From the NCBI GenBank assembly GCA_900544905.1, contig UQXF01000058.1:1-21854 (forward strand): a stretch of DNA of 21,854 bases. The letters run 5' to 3'. Below the pieces are notes generated by a model. The model was not told the origin of the DNA, did not search any database, and worked only from the letters and a program-made list of their open reading frames with translations. This DNA comes from an uncultured Clostridium sp. (GTDB lineage: Bacteria > Bacillota > Clostridia > Lachnospirales > Lachnospiraceae). Shown piece after piece: positions 15,738 through 21,854 of the stretch (its first letter is position 1; each line of letters opens with the position of its first letter). The position numbers and the translations under genes were made by a program.

Positions 15738-16562
15738 ATGGATACGAAATACATTTTTCTGGACATAGACGGAACGCTGGTTGGACGGGATGCGGTTATT
15801 CCGGACAGCGCAAGGGAGGCAATCAACCAGGCAAGGGCAAACGGACATAAGGTGTTTATTTGCTCCGGACGCTCCAGGTGCGAGATGCATGAGGACATCC
15901 TCAGCGTACCCCTGGATGGAATTGTAGGCTCTGCAGGAGCATATGTGGAGCTGGAGGGAAGGATGATTTATCACCGTCCCATGACGGAGAAGATGAATGC
16001 AAGACTGCTAGACTATTTCGAGTCGAAGAAAATGGCAGTCTTTCTGGAAACCAATGAAGATTTACTGGTAAATGATATCGGTTTTGATTATATGAATCAG
16101 TATATAGCGTATTGCAAATCCCGCAATGAGCCCTATGATAAGGCACTGTTTGACATGGCAAAGCGCCTCTCTGAAATTTCAGAGCCTGCAAAGCTTCCGG
16201 TTAACAAGATGCTTTATGTGACTATGGAGTATGACCCGGAGGATATCCGCAGGGATTTACAGGATGAATTTACTGTTGTGGACAGTGCCATTGCATTGCC
16301 GGGAAACAGCGGCGAGCTGTCAGAGCTTGGAATGCATAAGGGAAACGGAATTAAAATTGTGGCAAAATATTTTGGAGCCGATTTGAAGGATACCATAGGA
16401 ATTGGAGATGGGGAGAATGACATGGAAATGCTGCGCTTCGCCGGAATTGCCATTGCCATGGGAAATGCAAACCCCATACTTAAGGATATCGCAGATTTTG
16501 TGACAACGGATGTGGATGAGGATGGAATCAAAAATGCATTTCTGCATTACGGATTAATATAA
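15738..16562 (+). CDS. HAD-superfamily phosphatase, Cof-type (IIB)
   Basis: 274 aa from the ATG at 15738, set by AGGAGGAG at 15726-15733 (an upstream in-frame start would overlap the previous gene without a ribosome site). Motif I is FLDIDGTLV with nucleophile D9 and D11; motif II is S43 in FICSGRS; motif III is K201 in HKGNGIK; motif IV is GIGDGENDMEML with D224 and D228. The cap domain between motifs II and III is the alpha/beta C2B type of Cof hydrolases, which dephosphorylate sugar phosphates, pyridoxal phosphate or flavin intermediates. The substrate is not predictable from sequence. Cytoplasmic. Confidence 0.93.
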   Translation: MDTKYIFLDIDGTLVGRDAVIPDSAREAINQARANGHKVFICSGRSRCEMHEDILSVPLDGIVGSAGAYVELEGRMIYHRPMTEKMNARLLDYFESKKMAVFLETNEDLLVNDIGFDYMNQYIAYCKSRNEPYDKALFDMAKRLSEISEPAKLPVNKMLYVTMEYDPEDIRRDLQDEFTVVDSAIALPGNSGELSELGMHKGNGIKIVAKYFGADLKDTIGIGDGENDMEMLRFAGIAIAMGNANPILKDIADFVTTDVDEDGIKNAFLHYGLI

Positions 16563-16622
16563 TATTTTTGTGGTACAGGCTGTTAAAGGGAAAAGACAGA
16601 TATTGGGAGTTTAGGAAGCATA

Positions 16623-16985
16623 ATGGATAAGAAAAATGATATCAAAGAGACGTTAAATGAGAAAAATCCGGAAATTCTATCCCTGGAGGAATTTTTTGGA
16701 GAGGACTTTCAAAAGGAGGCAGATTTTATCGGAGAAAAATTGGAGATGTCTCCGGAGCTGGTGCAGAAAGCATTAGACGGTGCGGATGCATTTATGGAAT
16801 TTGCGGAGGGAAAGGAAGAATATATCGTAGAGGAAATTGACGAGGACGGACTTCCGGTAAAGGCGGTATCTGGTGATAAGCTGATGGCTTATGTCAGTGA
16901 ACGGACCGGAATTGATATAGAAACCTTAGATAAGATTTATGACTGTGAAGTAGATTATTTTGCACAGTTTGGACTGGCTGATTAA
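16623..16985 (+). CDS. Small acidic protein of unknown function
   Basis: 120 aa, very acidic (about 34 Asp/Glu against about 12 Lys/Arg), no signal peptide, no membrane segment. The N-terminal half is predicted helical (SLEEFFGEDFQKEADFIGEK). The sequence then has EEYIVEEIDEDGLPVKAV, which looks like a short beta hairpin, and a helical end. I do not recognise the family. GGAAG precedes the ATG. It ends 13 bases before the gatC start, with the gatC ribosome site overlapping its stop region, so it is probably co-transcribed with gatC. Any link to transamidation is untested. Confidence 0.75.
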   Translation: MDKKNDIKETLNEKNPEILSLEEFFGEDFQKEADFIGEKLEMSPELVQKALDGADAFMEFAEGKEEYIVEEIDEDGLPVKAVSGDKLMAYVSERTGIDIETLDKIYDCEVDYFAQFGLAD

Positions 16986-16998
16986 GGAGGTAGAAAAA

Positions 16999-17286
16999 AT
17001 GCAGATTACAGACGAGACTATTGAATATGTTGGAATTCTTGCAAAGCTGGAGCTTTCCGAGGAGGAGAAGGAGCAGGCGAAGAAGGATATGTCCAATATG
17101 TTAGACTATGTGGGAAAGCTGAATGAATTGGATACAGAAGGTGTGGAGCCTATGAGCCATACCTTTTCCGTGCATAATGTATTCCGTGAGGATGTGGTGA
17201 CCAATGGGGATGACCGGGAGAATATGCTGGCGAATGCACCGGAGAAGAAGGATGGAGCGTATAAGGTGCCGAAGACCTTCGAGTAA
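16999..17286 (+). CDS. gatC: Asp/Glu-tRNA amidotransferase subunit C
   Basis: 95 aa from the ATG at 16999, which has a perfect AAGGAGG at 16984-16990; the frame from 16960 overlaps the preceding gene. Typical GatC: TDETIEYVGILAKLELSEEE at the N-terminus, DMLDYVGKLNELDTEGVEPM-type middle (DMSNMLDYVGKLNELDTEGV here) and the C-terminal NAPEKKDGAYKVPKTFE. GatC stabilises the GatA-GatB complex that converts misacylated Glu-tRNA(Gln) or Asp-tRNA(Asn) to the correct amide. Unusually for a gatCAB operon, 313 bases of repeat-containing non-coding DNA separate it from gatA. Confidence 0.95.
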   Translation: MQITDETIEYVGILAKLELSEEEKEQAKKDMSNMLDYVGKLNELDTEGVEPMSHTFSVHNVFREDVVTNGDDRENMLANAPEKKDGAYKVPKTFE

Positions 17287-17291
17287 GGGGT

Positions 17292-17553
17292 GGACGCTTC
17301 AAGTTTGGAAAGATGGCGCTTGGATGCCGGACGCTTCAAGTTTGGTAAAATGTTTCCAGACAGGGACCGCTTTCGCTTAGTTGCAAGCGTAGCGGTACAT
17401 AGGACTGCAAAGAACGCAGTCCAAGTACCGACGGTTGCAAATGTCCCTTCTTGGAAAACATTTTACCAAATATGAAGCTGTCTATTGGCAAATATGAAGC
17501 TGACTATTGGCAAACATGAAGCTGATTGTTGGCAAACTTGAGGGTGATGTTGG
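17292..17553. repeat. Structured repeat element between gatC and gatA (MITE-like or structured RNA)
   Basis: The 313-base gap is filled by a complex element. GGACGCTTCAAGTTTGG occurs twice (17292-17308 and 17329-17345). Left arm 17331-17367 is inverted-complementary to right arm 17443-17480 over about 37 positions with few mismatches, sharing TTTGGTAAAATGTTT. Between the arms are two hairpins. The first is CCGCT (17367-17371) with AGCGG (17391-17395), with CGCTT/AAGCG inside. The second is GTAC (17395-17398) with GTAC (17425-17428), and GGACTGC (17402-17408) with GCAGTCC (17416-17422). To the right are four tandem units of 22, 22, 22 and 21 bp (17467-17553) built on CAAAYATGAAGCTG, which are inverted relatives of the left CTTCAAGTTTGG repeats. 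No transposase is present. Confidence 0.85.
17467..17553 (+). repeat. Four-copy tandem repeat, about 22 bp per unit
   Basis: Units start at 17467, 17489, 17511 and 17533. Units 1 and 2 differ at one position (T/A after GAAGCTG), unit 3 is more diverged, and unit 4 (21 bp) reads CAAACTTGAGGGTG. Spacing is not a multiple of three and there are no spacers between units, so it is neither coding repetition nor a CRISPR array. It forms the right flank of the gatC-gatA element. Confidence 0.9.
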
Positions 17554-17599
17554 AAGAATTATAGAGGATAAGATGAAATAGAACAGAAAGAAGGAGAGA

Positions 17600-19072
17600 A
17601 TGATGGATTTAAGTTTAACTGCCGTGGAGCTCGGCAAAAAGATTAAAAATAAAGAGATATCCGTAGTGGAAGCAACCACTGCATTTCTTGACAGTATTGA
17701 GGCGAAGGATAAGGATATCAATGCCTTTGTTACGGTAGACCGGGAGGGAGCTCTTAAGAGAGCGGAAGAGGTTCAGAAGCTGATTGATGACGGAACCCTT
17801 ACGGGACCGCTGGCGGGTGTTCCGGTTGCCATTAAGGATAATATGTGTATTGATGGGATGCTGACCACCTGCTCCTCTAAGATTTTATCGAACTTTAAGC
17901 CGACGTTTACCGCTACAGCAGTGGAGAAATTACAGGCAGCGGGAGCAGTTATTGTCGGAAAGACCAATATGGATGAATTTGCCATGGGCTCCACAACAGA
18001 GACCTCTTATTACGGAGAGACGAAGAATCCATGGGATTTGGAGAGAGTACCGGGAGGCTCCTCCGGTGGTTCTGCGGCGGCAGTTGCTGCGGAAGAGATT
18101 CCTTATGCATTGGGTTCCGATACCGGTGGAAGTATCCGCCAGCCGGCAGGCTTTTGCGGTGTAACGGGAATCAAGCCAACTTATGGCAGAGTATCCAGAT
18201 ATGGTCTGATTGCATATGGTTCTTCTCTTGACCAGATTGGACCTTTGGCAAAGGATGTAACAGACTGTGCGGCAATTTTAGAGGCAATCTGCGGCAAAGA
18301 CGATAAGGATTCCACTTCGGTAAAGGAAGCAGGAGACGATTTTACTTCTGCCCTGGTGGATGATGTAAAGGGAATGAAGATTGGTATTCCAAAGGATTAT
18401 CTTGGAGAGGGACTGGATTCGGAAGTCAAAGAGGCAGTTATGGCGGTTGCAAAGGCTTTAGAGGTAAAGGGCGCCATTGTTGAGGAATTTGACTTAAGCC
18501 TTGTGGAGTATGCAATTCCGGCATATTATATCATTGCTTCCGCAGAGGCAAGCTCAAACTTAGAGCGTTTTGACGGCGTGAAATACGGTTACCGTACCGA
18601 AGAATATTCAGACCTTCACAATATGTATAAGAAGACCCGTTCCGAAGGGTTCGGCGCCGAGGTAAAGAGAAGAATAATGTTAGGCTCTTTCGTGCTTTCC
18701 TCCGGATATTTTGATGCATATTATATGAAGGCGCTTCGGACAAAGGCACTGATTAAACAGGCATTTGACAAGGCATTTGAAAAGTATGATGTGATTTTGG
18801 GTCCGGTGGCACCGACAACTGCCTTAAAGCTTGGACAATCCTTAAGTGACCCAATCAAGATGTATTTAGGAGATATTTATACGGTATCTGTAAATCTTGC
18901 AGGTCTTCCGGGAATTTCCCTTCCCTGCGGATATGACAGTAACGGACTTCCAATCGGCTTACAGCTGCTTGGAAAGCATTTTGACGAAAAGAGTATTATT
19001 CGTGCGGCTTACGCATTTGAACAGACGAAGGAATATAAACGTCCTGCATTTGCAGTAGAAAGGGGGCTTTAA
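17600..19072 (+). CDS. gatA: Asp/Glu-tRNA amidotransferase subunit A
   Basis: 490 aa, full family length. The amidase-signature catalytic triad is complete: K79 in VAIKDN, cis-Ser S154 in PGGSSGGS and nucleophile S178 in SDTGGSIRQPAG. It hydrolyses glutamine to supply ammonia, channelled to GatB. Two adjacent ATG codons (17600 and 17603) follow AAGGAGAG; the second has the better spacing to GGAG, so the first residue is uncertain by one codon. It ends one base before gatB, so the two are coupled. The nearest upstream gene, gatC, is 313 bases away across the repeat element, and no strong promoter was identified in the gap. Confidence 0.97.
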   Translation: MMDLSLTAVELGKKIKNKEISVVEATTAFLDSIEAKDKDINAFVTVDREGALKRAEEVQKLIDDGTLTGPLAGVPVAIKDNMCIDGMLTTCSSKILSNFKPTFTATAVEKLQAAGAVIVGKTNMDEFAMGSTTETSYYGETKNPWDLERVPGGSSGGSAAAVAAEEIPYALGSDTGGSIRQPAGFCGVTGIKPTYGRVSRYGLIAYGSSLDQIGPLAKDVTDCAAILEAICGKDDKDSTSVKEAGDDFTSALVDDVKGMKIGIPKDYLGEGLDSEVKEAVMAVAKALEVKGAIVEEFDLSLVEYAIPAYYIIASAEASSNLERFDGVKYGYRTEEYSDLHNMYKKTRSEGFGAEVKRRIMLGSFVLSSGYFDAYYMKALRTKALIKQAFDKAFEKYDVILGPVAPTTALKLGQSLSDPIKMYLGDIYTVSVNLAGLPGISLPCGYDSNGLPIGLQLLGKHFDEKSIIRAAYAFEQTKEYKRPAFAVERGL

Positions 19073-19073
19073 A

Positions 19074-20504
19074 ATGAGTAAGGCATATGAGACAGTCATC
19101 GGTTTAGAGGTGCATGTGGAGCTGGCAACAAAAACAAAGATTTTCTGTGGATGCTCTACTGCATTTGGCGGAGCTCCTAATACCCATACTTGTCCGGTAT
19201 GTACCGGTATGCCGGGTTCTTTGCCGGTACTGAATAAAGAAGTGGTAAATAAGGCAATTGCAGTGGGTCTTGCAACCAACTGTAAGATTACCCAGAATTG
19301 TAAATTTGACCGTAAGAATTATTTCTATCCGGATAATCCGCAGAATTACCAGATTTCCCAGCTGTATTATCCAATCTGCCGGGATGGCAAGGTAGAGATT
19401 GAGGTGGATGGGAAGAAGAAATTCATCGGCATCCATGAGATTCATATGGAGGAGGATGCAGGTAAGTTAATCCATGACCCGTATACCGATAGTTCACTGG
19501 TGGATTTTAACCGCTCCGGTGTACCGTTGATTGAGATTGTATCTGAGCCGGATATGCGTTCTGCGGATGAGGTTATCGCTTATCTTGACAAGCTGAGAAC
19601 CACCATTCAGTATCTTGGCGCTTCCGATTGCAAATTAAATGAAGGCTCCATGCGTGCGGATGTGAACCTGTCTATCCGTGAAGTGGGTGCCACAGAATTT
19701 GGTACCCGTACCGAGATGAAGAATTTAAATTCCTTTAAGGCGATTGCAAGAGCCATAGAAAATGAGAGAGAACGCCAGATTGATTTGCTGGAGGCTGGCA
19801 AAGAAGTGGTTCAGGAGACCAGACGCTGGGATGATGCGAAGGAATATTCCTATGCAATGCGCTCGAAGGAGGATGCACAGGATTACCGTTATTTTCCGGA
19901 CCCGGACCTTGTTCCGATTATTATCAGTGACGAATGGTTAGAGGAAATACGAAGTAAGCAGCCGGAATTCCGGGAGGAGAAGAAAGCGCGTTATCAGGAG
20001 GAATATGGTCTTCCAGAGTATGATGCAGATATTTTAACCGGTACGAAGAAGCTGGCAGATATCTTCGAGGAGACAGTGGCACTTGGTGCGAATCCAAAGA
20101 AGGTTTCCAACTGGTTAATGGTGGAAACCATGCGGCTTTTAAAGGAGAAGGAAATGGATGCAGAGGATATCGGATTTTCTGCGGAAAATCTGGCTAAGCT
20201 CATTAAGTTAGCAGACTCCCAGGCAATCAATTCCACTGTGGCAAAGGAAGTATTTGAGAAAATATTTGCAGAGGATATTGACCCTGATAAGTATGTGGAG
20301 GAAAAGGGCCTTAAGACAGTCAATGATGAAGGTGCACTTCGTTCCACTATTGAACAGGTGATTGCAGATAATCCACAGTCTGTGGAGGATTACCGCAATG
20401 GTAAGGAAAAGGCAATCGGCTTCTTAGTGGGACAGACCATGAAGGCGATGAAGGGTAAGGCAAATCCGGGAATGGTAAACCAGATATTGAAGGAGTTATT
20501 GTAG
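19074..20504 (+). CDS. gatB: Asp/Glu-tRNA amidotransferase subunit B
   Basis: 476 aa, standard length. The N-terminal catalytic cradle begins YETVIGLEVHVEL and carries the zinc-site cysteines C25, C27, C40 and C43 (FCGCSTAFGG and HTCPVCTGMPGSLPVLN). DRKNYFYPDNPQNYQISQ (near 81-98) and EEDAGKLIHD (near 126) are kinase-like active-site regions that phosphorylate the misacylated tRNA. The C-terminal YqeY-like tail domain ends GQTMKAMKGKANPGMVNQILKELL. A GGGGG ribosome site lies inside the end of gatA. It completes the GatCAB complex, implying that the organism makes Gln-tRNA and/or Asn-tRNA by transamidation. Confidence 0.97.
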   Translation: MSKAYETVIGLEVHVELATKTKIFCGCSTAFGGAPNTHTCPVCTGMPGSLPVLNKEVVNKAIAVGLATNCKITQNCKFDRKNYFYPDNPQNYQISQLYYPICRDGKVEIEVDGKKKFIGIHEIHMEEDAGKLIHDPYTDSSLVDFNRSGVPLIEIVSEPDMRSADEVIAYLDKLRTTIQYLGASDCKLNEGSMRADVNLSIREVGATEFGTRTEMKNLNSFKAIARAIENERERQIDLLEAGKEVVQETRRWDDAKEYSYAMRSKEDAQDYRYFPDPDLVPIIISDEWLEEIRSKQPEFREEKKARYQEEYGLPEYDADILTGTKKLADIFEETVALGANPKKVSNWLMVETMRLLKEKEMDAEDIGFSAENLAKLIKLADSQAINSTVAKEVFEKIFAEDIDPDKYVEEKGLKTVNDEGALRSTIEQVIADNPQSVEDYRNGKEKAIGFLVGQTMKAMKGKANPGMVNQILKELL

Positions 20505-20545
20505 AAGGTAATATAATCATTAATGGGAAGAAGAGGGGTTATATT

Positions 20546-21442
20546 ATGAAGAAGTTTTTTGTTTTTTTGGTACTTGTGTTTTGTGTGGTTTTTGTAAACA
20601 GCGAACAGGTTTTTGCGGCATCTTATAAGGAAATTAATCTCAGTGATGAAAAAAATGTTGTTCAGAGTGGAAAATACTATTTAAAATATGCTTCCGGGCA
20701 TATTTATGTGAGCCGGTCAAAGTATGGCAATTATGATAAAACACCGCTGCAGAATGGCTGCTTTTGTAACGGAAAACAGGCATATTATATGAATCGGGCT
20801 GGCAAAGTATTATACCGGTATAATTTTGAGACAAAAAAATCAAAAAGAATAAAAAGAATTATAAGTGCAAAAAAAGATTTTTCTGCGAGTATCGGTGCAG
20901 TTTACGGCGGTAAAATATACCTGACATGTGACAGAGAGGACGTGCACCGGTATGATACGTATATTTATAGCATTTCTAAAAAGAAAGTAATAAAGAAGAT
21001 AAAGAATTGTAATATTACTGCATCAGCGGGAAAATATGCGGTTTCAGAACCTTATTATGATGCGGACGATTCTTATGATGAAGAGGAATCCGGGACGCCG
21101 ATTATTCTTTATCGCTTTACTTCGTCTGGCTTGAAAAAAGTAAAGCAATTGAGCGACTGTGGTGAGGTATACGGTTTTGTTAAAGGAAAATTGTACTATA
21201 TAAAAAAACAAAAATTGGACAGGACATGTTATCCTGTATATCAGGTAGAATTATACCGTTGCAATCCAAATGGGAAGCATACTAAGAAGATTGCAGCATT
21301 TACAAGCAAGACAGGCTGGGTTTGTATCGTGGAAGTAACTCCAACTTATTGTAAGTATTGGAAATATTCCGGTAGTAATAATGCTGGGTTGTATAAGTAT
21401 ACCTATAAGACAAAGAAGACGAAAAAGATAGCAGATAGATAG
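20546..21442 (+). CDS. Secreted lysine/tyrosine-rich protein, possible beta-propeller
   Basis: 298 aa with a clear Sec signal: MKKFF, a hydrophobic stretch of about 12 residues, and a likely cut after VFA or FAA at residue 24-25. No lipobox, no LPxTG and no second membrane segment. The mature part is rich in Lys and Tyr, with recurring strand-like units (GKQAYYMNRAGKVLYRYNF, GGKIYLTC, GKLYYIKKQKL, GLYKYTYKTKKTKK). These resemble the repeating blades of DUF5050-type secreted beta-propellers, but I cannot confirm the family. AGAGGGG precedes the ATG. The gene is more AT-rich than gatB. Its stop directly abuts the decayed YyaL remnant, suggesting that an insertion or rearrangement placed it here. 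Confidence 0.8.
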   Translation: MKKFFVFLVLVFCVVFVNSEQVFAASYKEINLSDEKNVVQSGKYYLKYASGHIYVSRSKYGNYDKTPLQNGCFCNGKQAYYMNRAGKVLYRYNFETKKSKRIKRIISAKKDFSASIGAVYGGKIYLTCDREDVHRYDTYIYSISKKKVIKKIKNCNITASAGKYAVSEPYYDADDSYDEEESGTPIILYRFTSSGLKKVKQLSDCGEVYGFVKGKLYYIKKQKLDRTCYPVYQVELYRCNPNGKHTKKIAAFTSKTGWVCIVEVTPTYCKYWKYSGSNNAGLYKYTYKTKKTKKIADR

Positions 21443-21443
21443 C

Positions 21444-21819
21444 AGGCTTCTGGAACTTGCGGTGGGCATATTTTCTAAAATCTTTGATGGACGATATGGC
21501 GGTTTTGGGGGGCTTCTAAGCTCCCAATACCCCATAATCTAATCTTTCTTACGTTGTATTCAACACTCTGTCCGAACAAACAGGTTATGGGTTTTCCAGA
21601 TATTCTACAGATTCATATTTTTTAGTACCCCATTTTGAAAAAATGCTTTATGACAATGCTTTGCTGATACTGGCGTATTTCACTGTATATAAAGTATCAG
21701 GAAATGAGAGTTTTGTCGATATTGCCGAGTTATATATTGAGAAAGGAAAGGTGGTTATTTATCCGATAAACTGGTTGTCTGTCCCGTTTTTTACAAAAAG
21801 CTGCTTAAATGTAATATAG
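21444..21819 (+). pseudogene. Remnant of a YyaL/DUF255 thioredoxin-domain protein gene
   Basis: Three reading frames in succession encode pieces of one YyaL/DUF255 (spermatogenesis-associated protein 20-like) protein. Frame of 21444: LLELAVGIFSKIFDGRYGGFGG. Frame of 21512, after the G6 run at 21507-21512: ASKLPIPHNLIFL. Frame of 21571: GFSRYSTDSYFLVPHFEKM, then LYDNALLILAYFTVYKVSG and up to ELYIE near 21740, then unrelated residues to a TAG at 21817-21819. Family members read YGGFGGAPKFPxPHNLLFLLR, then about 40 residues, then GFSRYSVDExWLVPHFEKMLYDNA. So there is a one-base loss in the G-run, an internal deletion with a second frame change, and the N-terminal thioredoxin domain and C-terminal half are missing. 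No intact gene lies in 21443-21854. Confidence 0.85.
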
Positions 21820-21854
21820 TATTTTTCAAATTATAGTGCTTATAAATACAACAC

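Noticed and set aside
17290..17475. 61-codon open frame over the left part of the gatC-gatA element
   Set aside because: It runs through inverted repeats and hairpins, has no good ribosome site and its composition follows the repeats; it is better explained as chance translation of a repeat element.
17467..17553. Possible CRISPR array from the 22-bp repeated units
   Set aside because: Units are directly adjacent with no spacers, degenerate, and no cas genes are present.
21507..21512. Frameshift at a G6 run as a simple sequencing error in an intact yyaL
   Set aside because: Correcting one G does not restore the gene: a second frame change, an internal deletion and missing ends remain.

Overview
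The window looks like chromosomal DNA from a gut-type Lachnospiraceae (Clostridia, Bacillota) member. Pointers are the moderately low GC, strong AAGGAGG-type ribosome sites, a streptococcal-like msm sugar operon, a GatCAB transamidation system and a fluoride riboswitch. The assignment to a family is inference. The first 27 bases are not biology: they are the tail of a Nextera tagmentation adapter, so the left edge is a contig end.

Bases 28-12541 form an alpha-glucoside/alpha-galactoside utilisation locus in two transcription units. Unit 1 is two tandem LacI-family regulators and a GH13 alpha-glucosidase, ending at an elaborate intrinsic terminator (3974-4034). Unit 2 starts at a good sigma-A promoter next to a 14-bp palindrome. 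It encodes a DexB-like glucan 1,6-alpha-glucosidase, a CUT1 ABC importer (lipoprotein plus two permeases, no ATPase), sucrose phosphorylase (GtfA) and a GH36 alpha-galactosidase. The content mirrors the Streptococcus mutans msm operon, with LacI regulators in place of AraC-type MsmR and without MsmK. The inferred logic is import of raffinose-family and isomalto-oligosaccharides, removal of galactose by Aga, phosphorolysis of the released sucrose by GtfA, and trimming of glucosides by the two GH13 enzymes.

Bases 12576-15079 hold a minus-strand cation:proton antiporter preceded by a recognisable fluoride (crcB) riboswitch with an overlapping terminator, and a divergent lrgAB pair. Bases 15101-16985 carry a small VWA-like protein, a Cof-type HAD phosphatase and an acidic protein of unknown role.

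Bases 16999-20504 are gatC-gatA-gatB, split between gatC and gatA by a non-coding element of about 270 bp. This element has inverted arms, two internal hairpins and iterated terminal repeats; I do not recognise it, and it is the best candidate here for something undescribed. A secreted lysine-rich protein follows (20546-21442). The right end (21444-21819) is a multiply frameshifted remnant of a YyaL/DUF255 thioredoxin-domain gene.
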